Origin: an uncultured Oscillospiraceae bacterium
GTDB taxonomy: Bacteria; Bacillota; Clostridia; Oscillospirales; Ruminococcaceae
Direction: 5' to 3'
NCBI GenBank assembly: GCA_910587335.1
Contig: CAJUMG010000002.1
Location: 91,505-155,504, forward strand
DNA length: 64,000 nucleotides
Shown piece after piece: positions 1 through 9,000 of this stretch; within the stretch, counting starts at the first letter, position 1; every line of letters begins with the position of its first letter. The position numbers and the translations under genes were made by a program. Below the pieces are notes generated by a model. That model saw nothing but the letters and a program-made list of their open reading frames with translations, was not told the DNA's origin and searched no databases.

Positions 1-2
1 TC

Positions 3-215
3 GCCGCGGTCATCCTTGTCAGCGGTTTGGGATTCAATGGATTTGGGGGACTGACCTTCAACGTCTTCGGCAGCAGTCTGACCCTGACCGGCCTTGCCAT
101 TGCCGCAATTCTGGGCATTTTGCTCAATGCCATCCTACCGGGAAAGGACTATCAGTTTGGCGAGGATTTACAGGGCGACACGGCGGTCACCTTCCAGAGC
201 AATGTCAAAGAATAA
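3..215 (+). CDS. Uracil/xanthine permease, C-terminal end (partial)
   Basis: The reading frame is open from the window edge, so the start lies outside. The visible 70 residues are one hydrophobic helix pair ending in a short acidic hydrophilic tail. The pattern of a Gly/Phe-rich turn (GFNGFGG), a hydrophobic helix and LLNAILPG fits the last membrane segment of UraA-type nucleobase:cation symporters, which import uracil or xanthine. A strong terminator follows 30 bases after the stop, so this closes its transcription unit. Family assignment rests on a short C-terminus only. Confidence 0.6.
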   Translation, partial: AAVILVSGLGFNGFGGLTFNVFGSSLTLTGLAIAAILGILLNAILPGKDYQFGEDLQGDTAVTFQSNVKE

Positions 216-245
216 AGCTTAACTTTTGAAAAAGACAGAAAAAAA

Positions 246-280
246 GGGGAGCGCTTCCTGTAGAAGCGCTCCCCTTTTTT
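246..280 (+). terminator. Intrinsic terminator after the permease
   Basis: A perfect 12-bp stem (GGGGAGCGCTTC / GAAGCGCTCCCC) with a 5-base loop is followed by six T. It ends the permease transcript. The next 110 bases to the glycosyltransferase stop at 391 show nothing else. Confidence 0.9.
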
Positions 281-390
281 AAATAGATCGGGTGAAACGG
301 ATATAGCCAGAATACAGATATTTATACCATCCTAAATAATCTGCTGAATGATTGCAATAAACAGCTTGCCCAAAATGCGCTAATGATTTT

Positions 391-1626
391 TCATTCTCCA
401 TCAAACATAAATTGCAGTAATTTTTTTAGATTTACATTTCGTTCAAAGTGGGCAAAATGTAGCTCTTTTGCTCGTTTCCCCATTGATTTTCGCTCCTCAT
501 CAGTCAAAGCGTAAATCCGTTTAATATTCTCCGCCAATGCTTTTGCGTCACCAGAAGCACCGGCATAACCACAGCCATTTTCATTGATCAACCGGCCGGC
601 CTCCCCATCCATTGCCAGAACAATGGGACGTCCCGAAGCAATATAAGAAAACACCTTTGCTGCTATAGCCACTTCCACCTGAGGGCTTTTAATTAAGCAT
701 GCAACAAAACAGGACGTAATGGGTGTGTATTTCGGAATATCTGCAATGGGTAAAAATCCTTCGAAAGAAAAAATATCTTTTAATCCCCGTATATGTACTT
801 CCTGTTCAACGTCCTTTCTGGACATCCCATCACCCAAAATAACCCAATGGATTGGATACTTTTCACGATAGAGCTGTTCGGCCGCATCCAACATAATGGG
901 AAAATCCTGCGCTCGATTGATATTGCCGGCAAAGACAACATTAAAGCGTCCGCCAAAACGCTCCATAATTTCTTTATCATAAATAGGGGTTTCATATATT
1001 TTTTCGCAGGATTGGGGAACCACGCAGAATGCTTGCTTTGGTTTTCCTGTTCGCTTCCTTAGAAGTTCAACTTCACTTTCCGTTAGACAAACCAGCTTGT
1101 CTGATTTTCTGTAAATCCATGTCGAAGACCGCATAAGCAAATTTCGGATCAACTTGTTTTTGAAAGGAATGACAGAGTAGAGATTTTCAGGCCATAAATC
1201 CATTACGCAGGTAATGACCTCTATCTTTTTTAAATGTCCTATGAGCAGTCCGGCCCAAGCCATATAGGCAGGGGAAAGCTCATAGATAAAAACCTTATCA
1301 TATTGATTTTTTAGCAATCCAGGCACGCGAAGCAGACTGGAGAGGATAAAAGAAAGGTAGTTTAGACAAATTCGCAATTTTGAATTATTTCCTCTGCGAA
1401 TTTCAAAGGTTCGATAAATATTGACACCTCGATGCGTCTGCCGGCGATTGCTAAAAGGGCCATAGCCGTCGTACCACTCACCTTTCGGGTAATTCGGTTG
1501 GCCACAAAGTACATCTACTTCAAAACCATTTTCGATAAATCCATCGCACAGATCATTTATTCGAAAGCTTTCCGGCCAGAAATGTTGACAGCCAAATACG
1601 CTTTTCTTGTACATGTCTCTGCTCAA
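391..1626 (-). CDS. GT4 family glycosyltransferase (WbuB-like)
   Basis: A 411-residue protein with two Rossmann-like halves typical of GT-B glycosyltransferases. The N-terminal half carries the WbuB-like opening (FWPESFRINDLCDGF, then the Pro-rich GQPNYPKGEWYDGY). The C-terminal half has VFAGNINRAQDF, HWVILGDG and the donor-binding region KVFSYIASGRPIVLAMDGEAGRLI, where the usual E-x7-E is partly degenerate. It probably adds a sugar to a lipid-linked glycan on the cytoplasmic face. It is the last gene of the leftward, AT-rich surface-glycan operon (7660 to 391). The sugar specificity cannot be read from sequence. Confidence 0.85.
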   Translation of the reverse strand: MSRDMYKKSVFGCQHFWPESFRINDLCDGFIENGFEVDVLCGQPNYPKGEWYDGYGPFSNRRQTHRGVNIYRTFEIRRGNNSKLRICLNYLSFILSSLLRVPGLLKNQYDKVFIYELSPAYMAWAGLLIGHLKKIEVITCVMDLWPENLYSVIPFKNKLIRNLLMRSSTWIYRKSDKLVCLTESEVELLRKRTGKPKQAFCVVPQSCEKIYETPIYDKEIMERFGGRFNVVFAGNINRAQDFPIMLDAAEQLYREKYPIHWVILGDGMSRKDVEQEVHIRGLKDIFSFEGFLPIADIPKYTPITSCFVACLIKSPQVEVAIAAKVFSYIASGRPIVLAMDGEAGRLINENGCGYAGASGDAKALAENIKRIYALTDEERKSMGKRAKELHFAHFERNVNLKKLLQFMFDGE

Positions 1627-1642
1627 TAAAGTCCTAAAAATT

Positions 1643-1999
1643 TTATGTAGCCTTTATATTCATCAAAATAACTCCCGCTAAAATCAAAATACTGCCTATT
1701 ATCTGCCATCCGTGCATGGTTTCTTTGAATACAATCACAGCGGACAGAAGTGTGCATATATACATAATTCCTGTTGAAACCGGCACCAACTGGCTTAAAT
1801 TGCTTCGGGCAATCAGCCCCATGTAAAGCAAAAAACTAAAAATATAGAGGATTAGCCCTAAGACAGATAGCCAATGAATTTTTAGCGAAAAGAAAGAAGT
1901 GGAGAAACTCACCAATAACTCATCAGTGCTTCCAATTTTGAAGAAAACCACCCCCAAAACCGACGAAATTATATAAATTCCTATAATCACATAATTCAC
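1643..1999 (-). CDS. SMR/EamA-like four-helix membrane protein, candidate glycolipid flippase subunit
   Basis: 118 residues with four predicted membrane helices, the size of small multidrug resistance family proteins (EmrE, ArnE/ArnF). The ends MNYVIIGIYIISSVLGVVFFK and QIIGSILILAGVILMNI are typical of the first and last SMR helices. The start overlaps the stop of the DUF2304 gene by four bases (ATGA), so translation is probably coupled. Together with the upstream GT2 and DUF2304 genes it forms a set often seen for lipid-linked sugar synthesis and flipping. The role as a flippase for polyprenyl-phosphate sugars is inferred from this context. Confidence 0.75.
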   Translation of the reverse strand: MNYVIIGIYIISSVLGVVFFKIGSTDELLVSFSTSFFSLKIHWLSVLGLILYIFSFLLYMGLIARSNLSQLVPVSTGIMYICTLLSAVIVFKETMHGWQIIGSILILAGVILMNIKAT

Positions 2000-2391
2000 A
2001 GTTCATTATCCTCTCCTTTTTTACGCTGCCAGTCATTTTCAAATCTTTCCAAATCACGTACTCTCTTTTCCAAAAGGGCTATTGTCTGAATCAATATTTT
2101 TGTTTTTTCATTCAGTTTTGAAACGATAGCTGTCAATGACATGGCGATAATAATAACACAGAAAAATGCCATGGAAAAAAGTGCGTTCATTGGATCAAAA
2201 ATGCCTACAAAAGATGAAAAACTTTGCAACAGCTGGGGAAACAGTACTAAAACCAGCATGACAAGGCCCGATGCCATCCACAGCAATGTATATTTTAAAT
2301 TCAGTGTTTTTCTTTTCAAAAGCTGAAACACCAAAATAAAATAAACACCTACCGCTATCAGCAGTAAAATACGCAGTTTCGCTGTAATCAT
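1996..2391 (-). CDS. DUF2304 domain membrane protein
   Basis: 131 residues: an N-terminal membrane helix, a short basic stretch LLKRKTLNLKYTLLWM, two further helices and a C-terminal coiled-coil-like segment (LNEKTKILIQTIALLEKRVRDLER). This architecture matches DUF2304, whose members usually lie next to dolichyl-phosphate-mannose-synthase-like GT2 enzymes. Seven bases separate it from the GT2 gene and it overlaps the SMR gene. It probably anchors or assists the GT2 enzyme; no biochemical function is established to my knowledge. Confidence 0.75.
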   Translation of the reverse strand: MITAKLRILLLIAVGVYFILVFQLLKRKTLNLKYTLLWMASGLVMLVLVLFPQLLQSFSSFVGIFDPMNALFSMAFFCVIIIAMSLTAIVSKLNEKTKILIQTIALLEKRVRDLERFENDWQRKKGEDNEL

Positions 2392-2397
2392 CTGAAT

Positions 2398-3090
2398 TCA
2401 CCTCGCAGTCAGCTGTGTCATAACCAGCGCGATAGAAACCTTTATCATGTAGTAGACAGATCGCAGCAGGTTGATCGAGCTTGTCCCACCCTGTCTCTCT
2501 CGCATAACCACGGGGACTTCCATTACCCTGGCGTTCATCATTCCGGCAGTGAGAATGGCTTCCGGCTCAGGATAGTCTTGGGCATAATTATGCGCATATT
2601 CCTCGATCATTTTTCGGTTAACCGCACGCATTCCGCTGGTGACATCACGCACGTCTATTCCACATAGGATCTTAATCAGTCTATGCAAAAAATGGATGCC
2701 AAAACGGCGTATGGAAGAGGACTGAAAACCCTCTTTTTCAAGAAAGCGAGAACCGATCACCACATCTGCTTGTCCCTTTTCTATGGGCGTAATGATATCT
2801 TTTATGTACTTGGGGTCATGCTGTCCATCCCCGTCTATTTGAACGGCTATATCATAACTGTGTGCTAAAGCGTAAAGGTAACCTGTTTGAACGCCGCCTC
2901 CTATGCCCAGGTTGTCTGGAAGGTCCAAATAATTTGCCTGGCAGTCCAGGAGAATCTCACGGGTTCGGTCCGTGGAGCAATCATTGACCACAATGTAATG
3001 ATAGTTTGGATAATCTACAGTGAGACTTTCTATGAGTTTTTTAATGTTCTCTGACTCATTGTAAGCTGGAATAATCAGTAAAATCTTCAT
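2398..3090 (-). CDS. GT2 glycosyltransferase, polyprenyl-phosphate sugar synthase type
   Basis: 230 residues with the GT-A fold signature: IIPAYNESENI at the N-terminus, VVNDCSTDRT (nucleotide-binding Asp) and QIDGDGQHDP, the DxD-type metal site. It is soluble and short like dolichyl-phosphate mannose synthase (DPM1), lacking C-terminal membrane helices. It is predicted to move a sugar from a nucleotide donor to undecaprenyl phosphate, with the adjacent DUF2304 and SMR proteins supplying membrane functions. It sits 37 bases after the DUF2142 gene in the same leftward operon. Confidence 0.85.
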   Translation of the reverse strand: MKILLIIPAYNESENIKKLIESLTVDYPNYHYIVVNDCSTDRTREILLDCQANYLDLPDNLGIGGGVQTGYLYALAHSYDIAVQIDGDGQHDPKYIKDIITPIEKGQADVVIGSRFLEKEGFQSSSIRRFGIHFLHRLIKILCGIDVRDVTSGMRAVNRKMIEEYAHNYAQDYPEPEAILTAGMMNARVMEVPVVMRERQGGTSSINLLRSVYYMIKVSIALVMTQLTAR

Positions 3091-3127
3091 TTAACCACCC
3101 AAAAAATTTGCTTAAAGAGAAAGTTCT

Positions 3128-5305
3128 TTATAGCCGATAGTAACCACATGCCAAAGTATTCATCCCAACCGTTAACGCTATAACAGCAAATGCGGTAAAC
3201 CATGTATTGATCCTTTTACTCTGGTTTTGAAAGGTTTTGTTGTGAAACAAAATATACACTAGCAAAGCAATCGGAATAAAATATCTCGATTGAAGCCCGG
3301 CAATTGATGTTGCACTTGCTTCTGTCCATCCGGTCAACAACGCCGCATAGGTCATTCCCCACATGCCGAGCATAGAGCAAAGGAGGATGGGCTTCTGTCT
3401 CCAGGTAAAAGGATGTTCCTCTTCCCGGTTGGTTAAAACCAGGAAAAGAGCCGACATCATTACCAAAGAACGTGTTATTCCAGACGTCCACTTAATCGAC
3501 CAACCAAATCCATTTAAAAGTCCATCGCAAAAATCAAGCGTTCCTCGCAAATGAAATGTGTTCCAACACAGCTTCAATGCGCGAAGAGGTTGCTCTAATA
3601 CCATGTGCAGAGTAAATACATTACAATCGGTCAAATGTGCTTCCCCGCTCAAGTAGGTGGGAAGTCCCTGGGCAATTGCCAAAACAAAGCCCAGCAGGAT
3701 GACAAAGCATTTTAAGGTAAACGCGATCCGATTCCGGTTCAAAATACCACTGTGTATCTTTGCCAAAAAAGTGTTCTTTTTCTTTTTTGCCTCCAAAAAA
3801 TCGAGTATTGCACCAAAGCTTTTATTGGGTATCAGCAGAACCAAAAGCGCGATTGGGAAATATGCTAACTTAATCAGACCAAGACAGATGGACAAAATCA
3901 ATAGTTTACAATAATCCGTAAACGTAATGCTTTCTTTCTCAAGGGCATATTGGAAGGAAAGCGCCGCAAAAAGAAAGACAACTGCATTGGTGATCCAGTC
4001 CTGATTGATTGCCGCCGTTTGCTGAATGGTGATAGGAAAAAGGGCAATCATGAAGAAAATTCTTTTAAAACAAGGCGTATTTTTGATGGCAAAATAAAAC
4101 AAAATGGTTCCAATGATAAAATTGATGAGCCGCCCCAATTGGAAAATTAAAATGGCCGGCGTTGGAATGACATGTGCAAGCATTACGATGAGTGTGGCCG
4201 GCAAATAGGCAAATTCGTTTTGAGGAATCGTATTTCTGCTATCCATCACCACCTGATCGCCCGTGAAATTAACAGGATTTTTATACCACGATAAAATATC
4301 CACCGGGGAATATTTTAAGTCTATATACATAATATTTTGTGAGAAAAAGGACAAAGCTTCGTTTGCCTCCTTCGGCAAAAGCACATAAACCTCGTCCTGT
4401 GTATTGGTATAAGCCTCTGCCATAGCGTAGCATTTCGCCTCATGGGCAAATTCGTCAGGAACATGCCCGATAGGCAAGATCAGCAGCATGGATATCCCAT
4501 AAATAAGGGCTATGACGATATACACATTTTCAAGATACGAAGAAAGGACCTTTCGAATCCGGAACAGACAGTATCCCGTCAGGAGCAGGATGATGCCTAC
4601 ACTTGCTACCGGAGAGATATAAAGGCAGCCATAAACAGAAAAAATGCCTAAAATAAAAAGGTCTATACATATAAGGGGAATCATCCACCAACGGAAAGAG
4701 TGATCCTCTATCCGCGCAAGAAACAGGTGAACAAGCCAAAAGCCAATAAGTCCAAGAAGAAAAAACAGAGCAAACTGGAAAACAATTGCCTTTTTATGAC
4801 TTCCCGCTGTTGTAAGAATGTATTTTGTTGTATTTTCACATTGATAATTCTCTGTGGTTACCGTAGAGGAATCCGAATAAAGATCGACAGAATATTCTTG
4901 TTCACCATTTGAAACATGCAAAATACCGGACCACGGGTGCTTTAATAATTCAATGGTCACCGTATCAAAAATACCCGTTTCGATTGTAAATTCAACATTC
5001 TGCTCATATGGAGAAAGGACCAGCGTTCCGTCCTCTTGCATCAATCCATAATCAGATAATTGATTTAAATCATACGGTGTTCCTGTAATTTTTATTTCGT
5101 GTATCCTGACCTCCGCGCCCAATGCCTCTGGATTTTTCACATTTTCTACGAAAAAAGTATAGTCGACTTTTGTATCTCCTGCTATCGCAAGCAAAGCTTG
5201 AAAGGTTGCCGCAAAAGCAAAAAACACGGCCAAAATAATACAAATTACATCATATACATCCACTCTTCTTAGCTTTTCTTTCAACTTGTCCTCATCCATT
5301 TCCAT
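3128..5305 (-). CDS. DUF2142 family polytopic membrane protein
   Basis: 725 residues with about a dozen hydrophobic segments. An N-terminal helix is followed by an extracytoplasmic beta-rich region (about residues 50-170), then a multi-helix body. The GHVPDEFAHEAKCYAMAEA motif at about residue 275 is the hallmark acidic loop of DUF2142, a clan related to GT-C glycosyltransferases that use lipid-linked sugars. Its start codon directly abuts the stop of the upstream double glycosyltransferase. It probably attaches lipid-linked sugars outside the membrane; the acceptor is unknown. Confidence 0.8.
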   Translation of the reverse strand: MEMDEDKLKEKLRRVDVYDVICIILAVFFAFAATFQALLAIAGDTKVDYTFFVENVKNPEALGAEVRIHEIKITGTPYDLNQLSDYGLMQEDGTLVLSPYEQNVEFTIETGIFDTVTIELLKHPWSGILHVSNGEQEYSVDLYSDSSTVTTENYQCENTTKYILTTAGSHKKAIVFQFALFFLLGLIGFWLVHLFLARIEDHSFRWWMIPLICIDLFILGIFSVYGCLYISPVASVGIILLLTGYCLFRIRKVLSSYLENVYIVIALIYGISMLLILPIGHVPDEFAHEAKCYAMAEAYTNTQDEVYVLLPKEANEALSFFSQNIMYIDLKYSPVDILSWYKNPVNFTGDQVVMDSRNTIPQNEFAYLPATLIVMLAHVIPTPAILIFQLGRLINFIIGTILFYFAIKNTPCFKRIFFMIALFPITIQQTAAINQDWITNAVVFLFAALSFQYALEKESITFTDYCKLLILSICLGLIKLAYFPIALLVLLIPNKSFGAILDFLEAKKKKNTFLAKIHSGILNRNRIAFTLKCFVILLGFVLAIAQGLPTYLSGEAHLTDCNVFTLHMVLEQPLRALKLCWNTFHLRGTLDFCDGLLNGFGWSIKWTSGITRSLVMMSALFLVLTNREEEHPFTWRQKPILLCSMLGMWGMTYAALLTGWTEASATSIAGLQSRYFIPIALLVYILFHNKTFQNQSKRINTWFTAFAVIALTVGMNTLACGYYRL

Positions 5306-7660
5306 TCAAATAAAAAGTACTTCTTCTGCCCGGCGTAAAACGTCGGTACTATCATACTGATAATCTTTGAGTTCCTTGCTTACCTGTGCAATTTCTTCTG
5401 GATGATCCAGAATATGTTTTAATCCCCGATAAATATCGTCCTCGTTATTTTCTACCAGCCAGCCGGTTTTCCCGTGCTGAATCTGTGTTGAAACGCCGCC
5501 TACATTCGTAGCGATAACAGGCGTTCCAAGAATAAGCGATTCGAAAATGGTATTAGGCAACCCCTCATATTGGGAAAGCAGAGCAAATACATCCGCTTCC
5601 TTTACAATGGGAAAAGGATTCAGCATGCTGCCGGTCATGGTAACATAGTTTTTTAAATCGCTGCTTTGAAATAGGGACCGAATTCTGGTATAATCCTCTC
5701 CGCCGCCGATCATGGTCCAATAAAAGCGATAGCCATTTGCGTACAAGCGCTGCAAAATTGTAAATAGCCTGTGATAGGCTTTCTGCTCTTCAATCCGGCC
5801 GACTGTAACAAAATGAATAAAATTTTCATTTTCTTTGCGCATTCCGGCTTTTCGCAATATTTCCTCTGCCGGAATAATATTTTTATTGATAACCACCTTT
5901 TCTTCCAGGTGCGGATACAATTTTACAAAGCTATCCTTTATGTTCTGAGATAAGACGACAATCGTATCGAACGACCGGTACAAATCGCCATCGTTTTTCG
6001 TGATCCTTCGCGTCCAATCGTCCTGGATCCGCCATTGGCAATAGTCAATATGCATCCATTGAACCTTGTGCGCATTTTCTACCCTTGCGACAATCGGACG
6101 GAAGGGAGACCCTTCGCTCATAACACAAATGGTGCGATATCCGGAGAACAAATCTACAAGGCGGGGCAATACCATTTCTTCAAAAAGATCCTGATTCCTT
6201 TTTACCTTGCCCTCCCACGAAAGCTTCATTTTGTAGCTTTTATCCTGTCGGGACAGGCCTGCATCTGTAAGGCAATCCAGTAGGCGGCGATTAAACAGTC
6301 TATCTCCCGGAAAATCACCCCAGCTTAAAAATTTCACCCCTGCCAGCTCTGTCCGAAGCCCCACAGCCGGTATCGACGAGGAAAAAATCGAAATTTTGTG
6401 GCCTTTTCTCAAAAATTCCTGTATCTGCAATATTGTTGCAATATGTGCGCCGCCTTGATAATTGATATCATCAATAATGTATAAAATCTCTTTGTGATCA
6501 TCCAAGCGGTGGCTGCCGGATGTAGGATCGTTTACCAGATCATCAAAAGACTGTAAAATCTCCTCTGTCTGGTCAAAATTCTTTATATTCTGCCGAATAT
6601 TTTTTGCCAATTCTTTGTCAGCTAAAAATCTTTGGATCTGATCTGCAATGTGCGTTGTGCTAAAGTCTGTTAAGACGCCTGTCCTTCCATCCTCAATCTG
6701 CTCTAAAGCGCCGGAGGTTTTTGTTGAAATAACCGGCACGCCCAGTATTTTGGCTTCTGTTATCACCATCGACCAGGATTCATAATTTGACAATACCGTG
6801 ACAGCATCCGCCTTTGACATGTATTTATAGGGATTTTTTCTTGTTCCAAGTAAAAGGAACCGATTTTCTAGCCCAAATTTTTTGGCATCCTCTAAAAGGG
6901 ATTCGCAACGCTCCTTCTCTACGGTAGCGCCAATATTTAACCAGATAAAATCAATTCCTCTTTTTTTCAAAAGCGCCATAGCCTCTAGCTGACGCCGATG
7001 GTTCTTTTGTAGACGTACATTTGCACAGGTTACCAACACCGGCAATCCCATATCAAAGTATTTTTCCTCCACCTGCTCCCGTGCCTTTTCCCGGATATCC
7101 TCTACATCATTTATGTTATAAATGCTGGCGGACTTGTCCTTTATAAAGGGAAATGACGCCAGGCTTGACAGCATTGAGTGATTGGAAACAAAAATATACC
7201 GGTCAATCGCTTCATCATAACGGAAAAATTCATCGGCACCGAAATATTCAGCTTGGGATAAATCATTATGTATCCATACCGCCTTGTGTTTTGCCTTTAC
7301 ATAAAGCGCAGTAAAAGCCGGCGACCACCATTCCCCAACGTGAAAGGCCCAATCGTATTCCTTGTTCCGCACATACAGCAGCGCGGCAGACGGGGCCGAC
7401 GATTTTGCGCGAGCCGTTATGAAACATCTGTCTTTTAAAGCTCTGACAGGAGAAAATCTGCGCTGCCGTTCCCAAACATCCAATACATGGATATCCGCCG
7501 GAAGCTCCGGAATGAGAGATACCTGTTCTTTTGAGGGCTTTTGATTCATAATGATAAAATCAATATGATATTTTGACCTGTCCAGTTTTTTAAACAGGTT
7601 CAACAGTGACTTTTCCGCACCGCCACTATAAAACTGACTGATAACAAACAACAGCTTCAT
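5306..7660 (-). CDS. Double-domain GT4-GT4 glycosyltransferase
   Basis: 784 residues, twice the usual GT4 length, holding two complete GT-B glycosyltransferases in tandem. Domain 1 (about 1-385) has the opening ISQFYSGGAEKSLLNL and donor-site ESWSMVITEAKILGVPVISTK. Domain 2 (about 395-784) begins EILYIIDDINYQGGAHIAT and has YEGLPNTIFESLILGTPVIATN with the classical E-x7-E. One polypeptide could therefore add two sugars in succession. It is the first gene of the leftward glycan operon. The start follows GGAGAGG at a long spacing; the MKLLFVIS beginning is typical for the fold. Confidence 0.88.
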   Translation of the reverse strand: MKLLFVISQFYSGGAEKSLLNLFKKLDRSKYHIDFIIMNQKPSKEQVSLIPELPADIHVLDVWERQRRFSPVRALKDRCFITARAKSSAPSAALLYVRNKEYDWAFHVGEWWSPAFTALYVKAKHKAVWIHNDLSQAEYFGADEFFRYDEAIDRYIFVSNHSMLSSLASFPFIKDKSASIYNINDVEDIREKAREQVEEKYFDMGLPVLVTCANVRLQKNHRRQLEAMALLKKRGIDFIWLNIGATVEKERCESLLEDAKKFGLENRFLLLGTRKNPYKYMSKADAVTVLSNYESWSMVITEAKILGVPVISTKTSGALEQIEDGRTGVLTDFSTTHIADQIQRFLADKELAKNIRQNIKNFDQTEEILQSFDDLVNDPTSGSHRLDDHKEILYIIDDINYQGGAHIATILQIQEFLRKGHKISIFSSSIPAVGLRTELAGVKFLSWGDFPGDRLFNRRLLDCLTDAGLSRQDKSYKMKLSWEGKVKRNQDLFEEMVLPRLVDLFSGYRTICVMSEGSPFRPIVARVENAHKVQWMHIDYCQWRIQDDWTRRITKNDGDLYRSFDTIVVLSQNIKDSFVKLYPHLEEKVVINKNIIPAEEILRKAGMRKENENFIHFVTVGRIEEQKAYHRLFTILQRLYANGYRFYWTMIGGGEDYTRIRSLFQSSDLKNYVTMTGSMLNPFPIVKEADVFALLSQYEGLPNTIFESLILGTPVIATNVGGVSTQIQHGKTGWLVENNEDDIYRGLKHILDHPEEIAQVSKELKDYQYDSTDVLRRAEEVLFI

Positions 7661-7870
7661 CTATCACTACACAACCTCTCCATATTTAAAGCAAAGCAGA
7701 CCGCCTCTACAGTTTTCAAACGCTTCTATTCTTCGATAAAACCAGATGGTCCCCCACCTGGCCGCTTTGACAGTCCGCCCTCATTTCCTATCCGGTCATG
7801 GACAAAATGTATAGGGAGTCTCAAAAATTGGTCTCATCGAACAAAAAAGAGAAGCGTTTTGGGACAAAAT

Positions 7871-7902
7871 AAAAAGCCGGATAGGAACATTTTCCCTCCG
7901 GC
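7871..7902 (-). terminator. Intrinsic terminator of the tyrosine recombinase
   Basis: Read leftward, GCCGGA and TCCGGC form a stem around a 15-base loop, followed by TTTTTATTTT. The left arm overlaps the inverted repeat noted in the intergenic entry. Confidence 0.65.
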
Positions 7903-7934
7903 CGTATTTCGTGTACAAAAAATAAGCCCAACCC

Positions 7935-7963
7935 TTGCAATTCTGCATTTTCTATGATAGAAT
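7935..7963 (+). promoter_or_regulatory. Promoter-like sequence pointing into the recombinase 3' end
   Basis: TTGCAA and TAGAAT are spaced by 17 bases. It would transcribe rightward, antisense to the tyrosine recombinase, with no sense gene ahead. It may be a chance match, or an orphan promoter of a rearranged region. Confidence 0.4.
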
Positions 7964-8043
7964 GAAAACAATTTATGCGGAATTTTGACGGTAGAGCTCT
8001 TTTTTTGTCTCATTTATGTGTGAATTATACAATTTGTCTTCAT

Positions 8044-8886
8044 TCAGGATACAAGCTGAAGCCGTTCCAGCTGCTTGGCGTGTTCCGTTCCAGTGGAAAC
8101 AAGATAGAGCCGGGTTGTCTCAATGCTGGAGTGGCCCAGCACATCTGCCAGCTTTACCACATCTCGGCAGGCTTGATAGAAGGTTCTTGCAAACAAGTGC
8201 CGCAGATTGTGGGGAAAGACTTTACTCCGTTTTACCCCGGCTTTGGCACAAATCGCCTTCATTTCGGTCCAAATTTGCCGCCGGTTCAGCCCTTTACCGC
8301 TTTTGGTGAGAAAGATCTCTCCAGAGGCGATTTTTCTTTTTCTGGCATATTTTTTCAGCTTACGACAGAGCTTTCCCGGCAGCAGAATGGTTCGAATCTT
8401 CCCTTTCAGGGCAATGTCCGCACGGCCTGTCTGGACAGCTTCTGCCGTTATGTACCTCACCTCGGATACTCGAATACCCGTGGCGCAGATGGTTTCAATC
8501 AAAAGCGCCAATCTCTCTCGGCCCAGATTTCGGGCAGTTTCCACCAACCGGATATACTCTTCCCGGCTTAACTCCTTTTCCGTATTGCGAAACACCCTTC
8601 GTTGGATTTTTAGATACTTCACCCGGCACTCGTTCCAGCCTAAAAAGGAGAAAAATTTATTGAGGGCGGACAGCTTTCCGTTCACCGTAACCGGTCGATG
8701 TCCGGTCCTTTGCAAATATTCCTTCCACCGGGCAACCAGCTCCTTTGTCACCTTTCTAGCCCCGGCCCAGGAAAAAAACATTTCCACGTCCCGCAGATAT
8801 TTCTCAATGGTCGACCTTTCCCGCTCATCTTCCAAAAGCCAACCGCGAAATTCTACCAGCTGCATAGCCTCCATTTCTCTTTCCAT
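8044..8886 (-). CDS. Tyrosine recombinase / phage-type integrase
   Basis: 280 residues with the XerC/D-like two-domain plan: an N-terminal core-binding SAM-like domain (about 1-95) and a C-terminal catalytic domain. The catalytic set is visible: Arg in ATGIRVSEV, Lys in ALKGK, His-x-x-Arg in HNLRHLFART, His in LGHSS and the nucleophilic Tyr in TRLYL. AGGGAGG lies nine bases before the chosen ATG. It stands alone beside an AT-rich glycan cluster rather than inside a prophage. It could be a remnant of island integration or could invert nearby DNA. It is not the housekeeping XerC/D by context, though sequence alone does not exclude that. Confidence 0.9.
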   Translation of the reverse strand: MEREMEAMQLVEFRGWLLEDERERSTIEKYLRDVEMFFSWAGARKVTKELVARWKEYLQRTGHRPVTVNGKLSALNKFFSFLGWNECRVKYLKIQRRVFRNTEKELSREEYIRLVETARNLGRERLALLIETICATGIRVSEVRYITAEAVQTGRADIALKGKIRTILLPGKLCRKLKKYARKRKIASGEIFLTKSGKGLNRRQIWTEMKAICAKAGVKRSKVFPHNLRHLFARTFYQACRDVVKLADVLGHSSIETTRLYLVSTGTEHAKQLERLQLVS

Positions 8887-9000
8887 CTACAAATCCTCCC
8901 TATAAGCAAAATTATGGCACTATTTTATCGGGTTTGGGCGAGTGTTGCAAAACATCAAAAACTTTCACGGATGGTTTGACCCATGCTTTCTCTAATTCTG

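Larger units (their letters stand above)
7661..8043. other. AT-rich intergenic region with inverted repeat
   Basis: The 383 bases between the glycan operon start and the end of the tyrosine recombinase hold no gene. An 11-bp inverted repeat (TTCCTATCCGG at 7785-7795, CCGGATAGGAA at 7877-7887) encloses 81 bases in which GGACAAAAT occurs twice. A rightward promoter-like sequence lies at 7935-7963 and the recombinase terminator at 7871-7902. The glycan operon promoter must lie here too, but no confident -35/-10 pair was found for it. Confidence 0.5.
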
